Positions 7,295 to 15,606 of a stretch of 64,000 nt of DNA are shown here, in pieces (within the stretch, counting starts at the first letter, position 1; each line of letters starts with the position of its first letter). The notes beneath the pieces are model-generated. The model made no database searches. It was not told the origin of the DNA and saw nothing but the letters and a program-made list of their open reading frames with translations. The position numbers and the translations under genes are program-made. Source of the stretch: Corynebacterium glaucum (lineage in GTDB: Bacteria; Actinomycetota; Actinomycetes; Mycobacteriales; Mycobacteriaceae); the NCBI RefSeq assembly GCF_002287505.1, contig NZ_CP019688.1, positions 1,848,674 through 1,912,673 on the forward strand. The letters run 5' to 3'.

Positions 7295-8962
7295 ATGACC
7301 GGTTCAACCAAAGTCACCGCCGACGACGCCCAGAACGGCAACGGCAAGAAACGCGACGATAAGAAGCAGAAGAACGAAGGCACCCAAAGCGGTGTGCTCG
7401 GCTGGATCGAAAAGGTCGGCAACAAGCTGCCCGAGCCGTTCTGGCTCTTCGTCATTCTTGGCATCATCACCGTCGCCTCCTCCTGGATTGGCAACCGCAT
7501 CGGTATGCAGGCGACCAACCCAGGCAATGGAGAGACCGTCCAGGTCGAGAACCTTCTCACCGGCGAGTACATCTCCAAAATGGTCACCGATGCGGTGCAA
7601 AACTTCATCGCGTTCCCTCCGCTCGGCGTGATCCTCACCGTGATGCTGGGCGTGGCCGTCGCGGAGCACTCCGGCCTGCTCTCGGCGATGATCCGCGCGA
7701 TGGTGGCCAAGGTCAGCCCGCGGATGCTCACCTTCATGGTGGCGCTGGCAGGTGTGACCGGCTCCATCGCTTCCGACGCGATCTTCGTCATCATCGTCCC
7801 GCTCGGTGCGATGGCCTTCCACGCCGTGGGCCGCTCGCCCCTGGTGGGCACGATGGTCGGTTTCGCCGCGGCCGCCGGTGGCTTCAACGCCTCGCTGATC
7901 CTGAATATCACCGACCTGCTGCTCGCCGGCATCTCCACCACCGGCGCGAACATCATCGACCCCAACTACGAGGTCTCCCCGCTGGCGAACATCTTCTTCG
8001 TCATCCCCTCCGCCATCGTCTTGGCAATCCTGATCACGGTGCTCACAGAGCTGTTCACAGAGAAGCGCATGGAGCACATGCACGAGGACGAGGACATCGT
8101 CGACGAAGAACTTGACCTGGACAAGGCAGGTGAAGACAGCGACGAAGACAACGACAAAGCAGACAACGACAGCACCTCCGACCAAGACCTCACCCTCACC
8201 GACATCGAGTCGAAGGGTCTGAAGTGGTCCGGCATCGCGCTGCTGGCATTCTTCGTGGCTTACTTCGCACTGCTTTTCATCCCGGGTTCGCCGTTCGCGC
8301 GCCCAGAAGAAGGCTTCATGGAGTCGCCGCTCATCCGCTCCATCGCGGTGCCCATCGCGCTGATGTTCTTCGTTGTCGGCATCGTCTACGGCTTGGTCAC
8401 CAAGTCCATCACCGGCTGGAGCGACGTCCCCGAGTTCATGACCAAGGGCATTACCACCCTGGTGCCAATCCTGGTGCTCTTCTTCGCTGTGGCGCAGTTC
8501 CTCGCCTGGTTCCAGTGGTCCAACCTGGGCAGCTGGACCGCCATCAAGGGCGCGGAGCTGCTGCAGCGCTGGGACCTGCCCACCGTGGTCCTTTTCTTCG
8601 GCTTCGTCATCATGGTCGCGTTCGTGAACCTGTTCATTACATCCGGCTCCGCACAATGGGCGCTGATGGCCCCGATTCTGGTGCCGATGATGATGCTCGT
8701 CGGCGTCTCCCCCGAGGTCTCCCAGATGCTCTTCCGCATCGGCGACTCTGCCTCCTCCATCATCACCCCGATGTCGCCGTACTTCGCACTCACGCTCACG
8801 TTCATGCAGAAGTACTACAAGAAGGCCGGTGTGGGCACGCTCATCTCCATGGCGCTGCCCTACTTCTTCACCATCCTCATCGGCTGGTTCGCCTTCTTCC
8901 TCATCTGGTACTACCTGGGCATTCCACTCGGCCCGGGCGCCCCAATGACCTATGAGGTCTAA
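7295..8962 (+). CDS. AbgT family transporter
   Basis: I chose ATG 7295 because GGAAAG lies at good spacing; a GTG at 7268 is also in frame. The 555-residue protein has a charged 40-residue N-terminal tail and about a dozen membrane segments. Family hallmarks include the VTGSIASDAIFVIIVPLGAMAF and SGSAQWALMAPILVPMM regions. AbgT proteins import p-aminobenzoyl-glutamate or export sulfonamides. The oddity is a highly acidic cytoplasmic loop at about 263-302 (many Asp/Glu). No catabolic abgA/B partner is adjacent, although an M20 peptidase lies 1.3 kb upstream. Its stop interlocks with the convergent CPBP gene. Confidence 0.88.
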   Translation: MTGSTKVTADDAQNGNGKKRDDKKQKNEGTQSGVLGWIEKVGNKLPEPFWLFVILGIITVASSWIGNRIGMQATNPGNGETVQVENLLTGEYISKMVTDAVQNFIAFPPLGVILTVMLGVAVAEHSGLLSAMIRAMVAKVSPRMLTFMVALAGVTGSIASDAIFVIIVPLGAMAFHAVGRSPLVGTMVGFAAAAGGFNASLILNITDLLLAGISTTGANIIDPNYEVSPLANIFFVIPSAIVLAILITVLTELFTEKRMEHMHEDEDIVDEELDLDKAGEDSDEDNDKADNDSTSDQDLTLTDIESKGLKWSGIALLAFFVAYFALLFIPGSPFARPEEGFMESPLIRSIAVPIALMFFVVGIVYGLVTKSITGWSDVPEFMTKGITTLVPILVLFFAVAQFLAWFQWSNLGSWTAIKGAELLQRWDLPTVVLFFGFVIMVAFVNLFITSGSAQWALMAPILVPMMMLVGVSPEVSQMLFRIGDSASSIITPMSPYFALTLTFMQKYYKKAGVGTLISMALPYFFTILIGWFAFFLIWYYLGIPLGPGAPMTYEV

Positions 8963-9741
8963 GCAGGAGCTTTTGCTTGACGACGGCTACGCCGGTACCA
9001 CAGCAACGCCGCCCCAAACAGCACCTGCGCTAACCCGAGAACTACCCACGTCAGGCTGTTCAGCTCCAGCGGGTAGATCAGACTCAGCACGGCGAGCATC
9101 AGGTGCATGCCGCCGTGCGAGCCCGCCGCCCACCAGAAGCTGCCGAAGGTGTAGACCAGCGCAGCGCCGAGAATGGACATGCCGAGCGGCACGGTGAGGT
9201 ACAGGATGTGGTCGAGCGCGCTGGTCTGCCCGCCGGACGACATCAGGTGCGGAAGCGTGAACGCCACGGTCGTCCACGCAATCGTGAGGGCTTCGCGGTG
9301 GCGGGTGACGTCGAAAAGCCATCCGCGAAAAATGAGCTCCTCCGGGATGCCTTGGAGCAAATAGGACCGGACGAGGATCCAAACGACCACTGCTGCCAGC
9401 GGCACGCCCTCTGCGTCCTCGATTGCCGGCCCGCGGCCTTGGACCGCAGCCAGAATCACCCAGCCCACCACCATCGGCACCGCGACAATCAGGGTGCCGC
9501 CGACCAGTCCACGTGCTCCGGACCAGTCGATGCGTGAACGCTCGACCCACCGCACCCAAGCGGTGACAAACGCGACGATGACGGCGGGAGTAAGACACCA
9601 CAGTGCAGCCTCAACCAGCGGCGAGTCGCCAGCAAGTTGATGGAGCGGCACACGGATCTTGTTCGCGACATCAAGCAGCGCGATGGCGACGACGGCGCGC
9701 AGAGCAAGTCCCCACGCATTGACAGGAATTCTCGGTTTCAT
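8959..9741 (-). CDS. CPBP family intramembrane glutamic protease
   Basis: 260 residues with about seven membrane segments. Family motifs are EELIFRGWLFDVTRHR (EExxxR) and a later FTLPHLMS (FxxxH), the catalytic Glu pair and His of CAAX/ABI-type proteases. The substrate is unknown. It is divergent from the histidine kinase gene, with a perfect inverted repeat between them, so the two-component system may control it. Confidence 0.85.
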   Translation of the reverse strand: MKPRIPVNAWGLALRAVVAIALLDVANKIRVPLHQLAGDSPLVEAALWCLTPAVIVAFVTAWVRWVERSRIDWSGARGLVGGTLIVAVPMVVGWVILAAVQGRGPAIEDAEGVPLAAVVVWILVRSYLLQGIPEELIFRGWLFDVTRHREALTIAWTTVAFTLPHLMSSGGQTSALDHILYLTVPLGMSILGAALVYTFGSFWWAAGSHGGMHLMLAVLSLIYPLELNSLTWVVLGLAQVLFGAALLWYRRSRRQAKAPA

Positions 9742-9786
9742 AGCTGTTCAACCTAAGTTGCGGTTGGAGCGGCGGGAAGTGGATGC

Positions 9787-9806
9787 GGTCACGAGAATTA
9801 GTGACC
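9787..9806. promoter_or_regulatory. Inverted repeat in CPBP/two-component divergent region
   Basis: GGTCAC, 8-bp spacer, GTGACC. It lies between the divergent starts at 9741 and 9841 and is a candidate binding site for the NarL-type response regulator encoded next door. Confidence 0.4.
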
Positions 9807-9840
9807 AGAGTCATGGGTCGTGCCAGGTAGCTTTGACTCC

Positions 9841-10914
9841 ATGAACGCCCCGTCTCGCAGCCACCTCTACTTGCTGGACAGCATTCTGATCTTGGTCGTA
9901 CTGCTCTATCTCAACTACGGCCCAACCGCGCTCGCTGCTGGTCGGACCATCCTCGCGGTCGCCGCGTGCACCGCCCTTTCCTGGATGATGTGGCGCCGGA
10001 CGGAGCACTCCTTGGCTGCCCTCGCATTCGCATGCTCTGCGTTCGCCCTGTTCCAGACCGCGAACAACCTGATCAGCGCGATTGTGCTGTGGTGCGCCAT
10101 CGTGGCGCTGCGATTGAGCACGGGAACCTGGGCTGCCTACTGCTACGCCGGGCTCATCGCCGCAGCCAACTTCACCGCGCAGGTAGCCCTACACCAGGTG
10201 CCTGTGCGAATCATCGCCGAAACCGTGACAGCCGCGGTGGTCGGCGTTGTGGGAATCAACCTTGCAAACACCATCGTCCGCCAGCGCGGGTACGAGCAGG
10301 AGTTGCAGGAGATGGCCTTCGTGCGCGAGCGGCAGCGCATCGCCGCCTCGCTTCACGACGGCCTGGGCCACCGCCTCACCACCATCGGCATGAGCCTCGA
10401 CTACGCGCAACGAGTGCGCGACCCAGACAAAGCGCGCGCGGAGATCGCTCGCGCCCGCGCCGATGTCTCTGCAGCGCTGGATGAGATGCGCGCAACCGTG
10501 CGCGCAATGAAACCCACGTTCACACCGGACGAGGGCATCGAAGCGTCACTTGCGCAACTCGCGGAGTCGTTCGCCACGACGTCGCTAGACGTGCGCTTTA
10601 CCCGAGGCCAGCCTGCGAAGTTCACGAACGAAGAAAGTCTGCTCCTGCTGCACTTTGTGCAGGAATCGCTGACGAACGTGCTCCGGCACGCGAACGCGTC
10701 ACGGGTGGACATTCACCTCGATGCCCGCACGCTTTCCGTCGCGGACAATGGGACGGGCAATACGGCACCGGAGTCTTACGGGATTTCGTCGTTACGCGAG
10801 CGCACCCAAGCCCTCGGCGGAACCGTTGCCACCGACGCTCACGGCGGCATCGACGGCGGGTTCCGGATTGCATTGCACCTGAAGGAGAAACGATGGCCAC
10901 CACTGCCCTTCTGA
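9841..10914 (+). CDS. Sensor histidine kinase, HisKA_3 type
   Basis: 357 residues from ATG 9841 (an upstream in-frame GTG at 9820 is less likely). About five N-terminal membrane helices replace an extracellular sensor domain, so it probably senses a membrane signal. A coiled linker leads to the phospho-acceptor motif RIAASLHDGLGHRL (His172), then the ATP-binding N-box ESLTNVLRHANAS and G-box VADNGTG. It is the partner of the regulator whose gene overlaps it by 22 bp. Confidence 0.9.
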   Translation: MNAPSRSHLYLLDSILILVVLLYLNYGPTALAAGRTILAVAACTALSWMMWRRTEHSLAALAFACSAFALFQTANNLISAIVLWCAIVALRLSTGTWAAYCYAGLIAAANFTAQVALHQVPVRIIAETVTAAVVGVVGINLANTIVRQRGYEQELQEMAFVRERQRIAASLHDGLGHRLTTIGMSLDYAQRVRDPDKARAEIARARADVSAALDEMRATVRAMKPTFTPDEGIEASLAQLAESFATTSLDVRFTRGQPAKFTNEESLLLLHFVQESLTNVLRHANASRVDIHLDARTLSVADNGTGNTAPESYGISSLRERTQALGGTVATDAHGGIDGGFRIALHLKEKRWPPLPF

Positions 10915-11495
10915 TCGACGACCACGACATGCTGCTTCGCGGGTTGAGCCTGATTCTGGAAACCAGCGACGACGTCGAAGTCGCCGCGACCTCCACCGAC
11001 GGTTCCAAAGCCCTACAGCTGGCGCTCGAGTTCAACGTTGATGTCGTCGTCACCGATGCTGCAATGCCCGGCACTGACGGCCTGGCAGTGGTGCAAGCTT
11101 GCAGCCCGCACGTACCCGTGCTGGTGCTCACGACCTTTGACGACGCCGCGCTAGTGAAACAGCTTCTCGACGCCGGCGCCTCCGGCTACGTCCTCAAAGA
11201 CGTCTCCCCGGAAGAGTTGATCCGCGCAATCACCGCTGTGGCCCAAGGCGGCATGATCCTCGATCCCCGCATCGCCCGGCACGCCGTGGAGAACCCTCAG
11301 CTGGCTATCCTCACCCCCACCGAGCGCAAGGTCGCGGAATCGGTTGCCCGCGGCCTGAACAATCAAGAGATTGCGGAGACCCTTTTCCTCGCCGAGGGCA
11401 CGGTCAAGAACCACGTCTCTGCACTCCTGCGCAAATTCGACGCGCGGGACCGGACGGTTCTGGCACTCCGTTTAGCCAAGGCGCTCGGCCTCTGA
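10893..11495 (+). CDS. NarL/FixJ-type response regulator
   Basis: 200 residues. The receiver domain has the acidic pair at 9-10, phospho-acceptor Asp55 (VVTDAAMPG), Thr80 and Lys102 (YVLKD). The C-terminal LuxR-type helix-turn-helix spans about 138-195 (LTPTERKVAESVARGLNNQE and EGTVKNHVSALLRKF). An AAGGAG sequence inside the kinase gene precedes the ATG, so translation is coupled. Targets may include the divergent CPBP protease gene. Confidence 0.92.
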   Translation: MATTALLIDDHDMLLRGLSLILETSDDVEVAATSTDGSKALQLALEFNVDVVVTDAAMPGTDGLAVVQACSPHVPVLVLTTFDDAALVKQLLDAGASGYVLKDVSPEELIRAITAVAQGGMILDPRIARHAVENPQLAILTPTERKVAESVARGLNNQEIAETLFLAEGTVKNHVSALLRKFDARDRTVLALRLAKALGL

Positions 11496-11519
11496 GCACT
11501 GCGCTTCCCATCCAACTCG

Positions 11520-12368
11520 CTACATCATCTGATTCGCGCAGGTTTGGGTCCAGCCCGAGGTGCCGTCGGTAAAGAAGGTCGTCCCGGTCTCGTGCAGGCC
11601 CGGTTCGCCGCAGTACGAAATCGTCTTGTTCATCACGGTCGGCTGCGCAATCCCGGGCGCCTCGGTATATCCGATGACTGGATCCGCCTCAGGCTGGGCC
11701 GGCCTCGGTGCCGGGGCCGGTGCTGGCAGCGTATTCTGCTCCGGCACGGGTGCGGCGTCCGGTGCCGGTGTCATCGTCTCGGGCGTCGTTGCTTCTGCTT
11801 TCCCTTCGCCAACGGCGTTGAGGTCAAACCGTGAATGCGCAATGCCTAGCACTTCGCTATTCTCCGGCACCCAGAATGCACCGTAGATCCGCACTTTCTC
11901 ATCGGTACGAGCGTGGGTGTTCCACACCTCGTAGTTCTGTGGTGGCAGACAGGTTGCCACGGTGTCGACGGTGTTCTTGAAATTGTCTGCGTCCCACGTC
12001 TCCGGGATGTCCAGCAATACGCCGATTTCGTTGCCCGTGGCGTCATCGATTTTGGCGGTCGCGCTGAAGACGCCACGAACCTGCAGAAGCTTCATTCCCG
12101 CCATCTCGTCGGAGTCCAAAAGATCCTGGCATTCGCCGCCGAAGGTGATGTCCTCGATCTCGAACTCGCCATCGCACCCTTCGTACCTACAGGCGACTTC
12201 GATGGTGTCCCCGACCTTTGCAAAATCCGATTCAGGAGACGCTGAAGAAGACGTCTCCTGCGGCTCGTCGGTGATCGACGTGATCTCCGAGGCGACTTCG
12301 TCGGTCTGCGCGCACCCGTTGAGAGCGAGTACACCAACAGCAACAATCGCAGCAACAGAGCGTTTCAT
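11520..12368 (-). CDS. Secreted lipoprotein, unknown function
   Basis: 282 residues from ATG 12368, preceded by AGGAAGG. The signal peptide ends in the lipobox LNGC (MKRSVAAIVAVGVLALNGC), followed by a Ser/Thr/Glu-rich spacer. The mature domain has several Cys residues (ACRYEGCDGEF, GECQDLLD, ATCLPP), a Pro/Ala-rich linker near 200-235, and a C-terminal piece with two more Cys (YCGEPGLHETG ... TCANQMM). The family is not recognised. It converges on the two-component genes. Confidence 0.7.
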   Translation of the reverse strand: MKRSVAAIVAVGVLALNGCAQTDEVASEITSITDEPQETSSSASPESDFAKVGDTIEVACRYEGCDGEFEIEDITFGGECQDLLDSDEMAGMKLLQVRGVFSATAKIDDATGNEIGVLLDIPETWDADNFKNTVDTVATCLPPQNYEVWNTHARTDEKVRIYGAFWVPENSEVLGIAHSRFDLNAVGEGKAEATTPETMTPAPDAAPVPEQNTLPAPAPAPRPAQPEADPVIGYTEAPGIAQPTVMNKTISYCGEPGLHETGTTFFTDGTSGWTQTCANQMM

Positions 12369-12405
12369 CGGTAACAACCTTCCTAGATTTGGATGTAGTT
12401 ACCTT

Positions 12406-12666
12406 TTAAAGTACCTCCGCGCTGAGCGACTCACCCCCGTCGTACCCCTCGTGCCTAATCACAATCAGAACGATCTCAACGACCACCCACGCCAGCACGA
12501 ACAACCCGATCCACGGCACCCCAGCAACGGCCAGGAGCGTGAACACCAGTTGCAAACCTCCGTAGTCCCAATTCCCCAGGTAGAAGTTGTGCGCCCCGAG
12601 CATGCCGAGCAGCACCGCAAGCGGCAGTGCAACCCAACGTGATCTCATGCGCTCAACCCTAGCCAC
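12406..12666 (-). CDS. TM2-domain membrane protein
   Basis: 86 residues from GTG 12666 (ATG 12648 is an alternative). Two membrane helices flank the TM2 signature LLGMLGAHNFYLGNWDYGGL; the second helix is followed by a short charged tail. TM2 proteins are common in actinobacteria and their role is unknown. Confidence 0.75.
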   Translation of the reverse strand: MARVERMRSRWVALPLAVLLGMLGAHNFYLGNWDYGGLQLVFTLLAVAGVPWIGLFVLAWVVVEIVLIVIRHEGYDGGESLSAEVL

Positions 12667-12682
12667 CCATCAACCCATCACA

Positions 12683-12979
12683 TCACCACAGGCTGCGGCC
12701 GAACGGAGTGTCCCCCGCCGCCGGGAAGAGCGCCAATCCCCACACCCCCACCGCAACAGCCACCGCTACGAGCACCCACCACCACGCTCCATTGGGTCGC
12801 GCAAACCAGCGGTCCGCCACCAGCCACACCAACCCAGGCACCAGCAAGGCCACCCCGACAAACGCCAAAGATCGCCAGTCCTCCGCCCGCGGCGCGGTAA
12901 GCAGCAACACAATTCCAAACGCCACAGCCGCGCCCGCCACCGAGTACGGGCGCGATCCGCGCGCCAGAAAGAACCTCAT
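12683..12979 (-). CDS. Small membrane protein with three hydrophobic segments
   Basis: 98 residues from ATG, with hydrophobic segments at about 13-30, 36-55 and 65-85. The short intervening loops include ADRWFARPNGAWWW. It is probably cotranscribed with the TM2 gene 17 bp downstream. No family is recognised. Confidence 0.55.
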   Translation of the reverse strand: MRFFLARGSRPYSVAGAAVAFGIVLLLTAPRAEDWRSLAFVGVALLVPGLVWLVADRWFARPNGAWWWVLVAVAVAVGVWGLALFPAAGDTPFGRSLW

Positions 12980-13083
12980 GGCTTCAGCGTAACACCGCTC
13001 GAAAACCCGGTTTGCCTGCCGATTTTGGATTCCGCACCCCAGGCATTACTCTTACTAACCGTTGCAAATACAGCAGCACATAT

Positions 13084-13156
13084 TCCTCCATAGCTCAGTT
13101 GGCAGAGCATTCGACTGTTAATCGAAGGGTCACTGGTTCGAGCCCAGTTGGAGGAG
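13084..13156 (+). tRNA. tRNA-Asn (anticodon GTT)
   Basis: 73 bases forming a full cloverleaf: acceptor TCCTCCA/TGGAGGA with G discriminator, D arm TAGCTCAGTTGGCAGAGCA, anticodon loop CTGTTAA, T arm with GGTTCGAGCCC. CCA is not encoded. A partial copy of its 3' end lies 578 bp downstream. Confidence 0.97.
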
Positions 13157-13157
13157 C

Positions 13158-13712
13158 CGGAAGATAAGCCTCGATCAACTTGCAGGTGCAGGTTGGCCGA
13201 GGCTTATGCGTTTTTGCTTACCCGGGTATGGTTCAAAAAGTCTCTACCGCTGCCCATCGGCCGCACTCCATGCACGCCGAGCGCCAATCGAACGCTACGC
13301 CGGCAGACAACGGTAGCCAGTCACAATGAAACCCCTCGACCCGAGTTGTGGGCCAAGGGGTATTCGCGGTGGGCATTACACCAAGCGCAGCTCGAGTGCT
13401 TTATACAGACACTGCGAAGTATCGGGAGTGGGTGTGCTTGAGGCTTTCTTCGCTTGGGCTGGAGACGGCAACGATTTCCCGATCCGGATCGGAATTCTGC
13501 CTATCCAGACGCCTACGCTCGCGGGTTGCCTCAACTAACGAGGGAAACTCCTGGCAGCTCACAGCGCCGCTGCGTCTGCTGTAAACGATGAGGAACGCTG
13601 GCATCATTCACCATCTCCTTCACTCATCATTCGTGCTCGTGGTTCGACCAAACGGTTCTCCGGCTGCGAAAGTATGCCATAAATTTCAGCCGATATCTGG
13701 TGCTCCCGCCCG
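13158..13712. other. Gene-free segment between two copies of the tRNA-Asn 3' end
   Basis: After the tRNA terminator, this 0.5-kb stretch has only short overlapping frames on both strands, with no start signals, no recognised domain and no integrase-like sequence. With the tRNA 3' ends at both borders, it could be the scar of an integrated element that has lost its genes. Confidence 0.4.
13164..13215 (+). terminator. Terminator downstream of tRNA-Asn
   Basis: Ten-base-pair perfect stem ATAAGCCTCG/CGAGGCTTAT with a 24-base loop, followed by GCGTTTTT. Confidence 0.7.
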
Positions 13713-13735
13713 GTTCGAGCCCAATTGGAGGAGCT
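13713..13735 (+). repeat. Displaced copy of tRNA-Asn 3' end (att-like)
   Basis: 23 bases matching tRNA positions 13135-13157 at 22 of 23 sites, covering the T arm and the 3' acceptor strand. No 5' half of a tRNA precedes it. This is the pattern left when an integrative element uses a tRNA 3' end as its attachment site. Confidence 0.7.
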
Positions 13736-13793
13736 GAGAGTTAATCGACAGCTCGTTGAAACCCATCGCTAACGCGGACATTTTCGTTGTTAT

Positions 13794-13829
13794 CCCCGTT
13801 GGACCTCATCCCCAACGCGGGCGTTTTTC
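13794..13829 (+). terminator. Terminator-like hairpin, left copy
   Basis: CCCGTTGG pairs with CCAACGCGGG (one bulge), followed by CGTTTTTC. It overlaps the end of the leftward TetR gene. The sequence closely resembles the hairpin at 15482-15520, so the two form direct repeats around the TetR/membrane-protein pair. Confidence 0.6.
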
Positions 13830-14421
13830 ATTTCGCCTGTGCACGCAGCTCTAATCCATCCAGTGCGATGTCGATGAGGCTCGCCGCCAGCTGGTCCACA
13901 TCTACCGGCACTGGGACTCCCGCAGGCAGCGGTCGTGTGATCACGCCAAGCCCCATGTGAAACTCCAGCGGGTCGAGGTCAGCAGGACACAGCCGCGCAT
14001 TCTTCGCGGGCACAAGGAGGCGGTCGTAAACGTCCCGGATTTCCGCCATTCGGCTTTCAACCAATTGCCCCCGGCGCGAAAGTGTCTCGGGGTTCTGCAT
14101 CGTGTCGGTGATAATCGCCTGCGCAACTACCGCGAGCTGCAGGTTGCCAATCTCATGGACTGCGCCGCGCCAGGCCGACCTGGCATCGCTGCCAAACTCC
14201 CCCAGGTGCCTCTCGACGATCTCGTTAATGTCGGCCGCAGCCTGCGCACCGATGGCGTCAAGAAGCTCAATGCGTTCGGGGAAATGACGCGAGGCCGTAG
14301 CAACCCCCACCGAGGCGGCTTTGGCGATGGAGCGCAGCGAGACGCCGGGGCCTTCGTCGATAAGCAATTGGCGAGCTGCGGCCACGATGGCCTCGCGATT
14401 GTCGGCTGCATCTTGTCTCAT
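13828..14421 (-). CDS. TetR/AcrR family repressor
   Basis: 197 residues from ATG 14421; GTG 14430 is also in frame. The N-terminal helix-turn-helix is typical (REAIVAAARQLL ... VSLRSIAKAASVGVATASRH). The C-terminal ligand domain is unassigned. It is divergent from the membrane-protein gene at 14498, and the gap contains a 50-bp dyad beginning 16 bp before its start, so it very probably represses itself and that gene. The dispersed GTCGATAAGC motif lies inside this coding sequence at 14356-14365. Confidence 0.9.
   Translation of the reverse strand: MRQDAADNREAIVAAARQLLIDEGPGVSLRSIAKAASVGVATASRHFPERIELLDAIGAQAAADINEIVERHLGEFGSDARSAWRGAVHEIGNLQLAVVAQAIITDTMQNPETLSRRGQLVESRMAEIRDVYDRLLVPAKNARLCPADLDPLEFHMGLGVITRPLPAGVPVPVDVDQLAASLIDIALDGLELRAQAK
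14356..14365 (+). repeat. Dispersed motif core GTCGATAAGC, copy 2
   Basis: Inside the TetR gene (sense LLIDEG). The flanks match weakly (CCTTC before). Confidence 0.75.
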
Positions 14422-14436
14422 GCTTGACACTCTACC

Positions 14437-14486
14437 AAGTGGAACACTATGTTCTACTTACGTAAGTAAAACATACCGTTCCACTT
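14437..14486. promoter_or_regulatory. 50-bp dyad, probable TetR operator
   Basis: Two 25-bp half-sites (left begins AAGTGGAAC, right ends GTTCCACTT) match with three mismatches around a centre at TTACGTAA. The dyad fills the space between the divergent starts at 14421 and 14498 and must overlap both promoters. Confidence 0.85.
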
Positions 14487-14497
14487 AGGAGCTCGTC

Positions 14498-15469
14498 ATG
14501 AGTACCGCCACCACCCGTAAACAACCCCCAGCCATAACAAAGGCCATCGGCGCAATCGTCGGAATCCCCATCGCAATCGGCCTGATGCTGTTCGCCTTCC
14601 TGGCACCGAACTTCGCTTCCGGGCCGGAAGGCGTACCCATCGCTATTGCCGCACCCGAACCAATGGTCACGCAGCTCACCCAAAACCTCGGCGAGGACGG
14701 CCCCGACATCACCGTCTACGACTCAGATGCTGACGTCGTCTCTGCGGTCGAACACCGCGAAGCCGTCGGCGGCATGGTCATCACCCCGGCCGGCGCAACG
14801 GTGTACACCGCCTCCGGCAACGGCGCGCCGTACACCCAGATGATGGAAGGCATGGCCGCACGGCTAGAGGCCCAGGGCATGGAAGTCGCCCGGGAAGACT
14901 TGGCACCTACCTCAAGCGAGGACCCGCAGGCCTCCGGACTCGCAGTGCTCGGCCTGCCGCTGGCGTTCGGCGGCATCATTTCCGCAGCTGTCGCCACCTT
15001 CGCGTTCCGCGGCAATAAATGGGCCAAGCTGGGAGTGCTTGTCGGCATCGCCGCACTCGGCTCCCTCGTGGCAACGTGGATGCTGCATTCCGTCTACGGC
15101 ACTCTCACCGGTAGCTTCGGGATGGAGTGGCTCGCAGTCTCGCTGGGCATTCTCGCTACCTCACTGCTGACCACGGGTCTCGCGGCCATCATCGGCACTG
15201 CAGGTGTGGCGATCGGTGCGATCCTGACCATCTTCGTCGCCAACCCTCTCTCCGGCTTAGCTACCGGCCCATGGCTCTTGCCGGCCGGCTGGTCGACGCT
15301 GGGCCAATGGATGCCCATCGGCGCGACCGGACACCTCGTACGCTCCCTCTCCTTCTTCGACGGCCTCGGCGCCCAGCAAGCTTGGTGGGTGCTCGCCATC
15401 TGGATCGTGGCAGGCTTCGCGCTACTCCTGCTGGATCGCTCCAAGCGCGCAGCTCAAGTCGAGGGCTAA
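14498..15469 (+). CDS. ABC-2-permease/YhgE-like membrane protein under TetR control
   Basis: 323 residues with an AGGAG site 7 bp before ATG. One N-terminal membrane helix (about 17-40) is followed by an extracytoplasmic domain of about 120 residues and about six C-terminal helices (about 150-315). This is the layout of small YhgE/Pip or ABC-2-type permease proteins. No ATPase gene is adjacent. With the divergent TetR it resembles inducible drug or lipid efflux cassettes, but the substrate is unknown. Confidence 0.75.
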   Translation: MSTATTRKQPPAITKAIGAIVGIPIAIGLMLFAFLAPNFASGPEGVPIAIAAPEPMVTQLTQNLGEDGPDITVYDSDADVVSAVEHREAVGGMVITPAGATVYTASGNGAPYTQMMEGMAARLEAQGMEVAREDLAPTSSEDPQASGLAVLGLPLAFGGIISAAVATFAFRGNKWAKLGVLVGIAALGSLVATWMLHSVYGTLTGSFGMEWLAVSLGILATSLLTTGLAAIIGTAGVAIGAILTIFVANPLSGLATGPWLLPAGWSTLGQWMPIGATGHLVRSLSFFDGLGAQQAWWVLAIWIVAGFALLLLDRSKRAAQVEG

Positions 15470-15472
15470 AAA

Positions 15473-15482
15473 GCTTATCGAC
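15473..15482 (-). repeat. Dispersed motif core GTCGATAAGC, copy 3
   Basis: Intergenic, 3 bp after the stop of the TetR-linked membrane gene and joined to its terminator. Reads GGGGC before the core on the minus strand. Confidence 0.8.
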
Positions 15483-15520
15483 GCCCCGTTGGACCCACAT
15501 TCCAACGCGGGCGTCTTTCA
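15482..15520 (+). terminator. Terminator after the TetR-linked membrane protein
   Basis: CGCCCCGTTGGA/TCCAACGCGGGCG stem with a 7-base loop, followed by TCTTTCA. It is preceded directly by a copy of the dispersed motif (15473-15482). Confidence 0.85.
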
Positions 15521-15606
15521 CTATTGGCGCTAGCTGAAACGCTCCCCTCACATCGTGCGATACCCTGACTGAGAGCCTCATCACATCGCACTCTAAGGAG
15601 CTACCA

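Noticed and set aside
7304-8656. A 450-codon frame on the minus strand of the AbgT gene
   Set aside because: It is Asp/His/Arg-rich sequence without domains, a frame opened by GC-rich codons on the opposite strand of a clear transporter.
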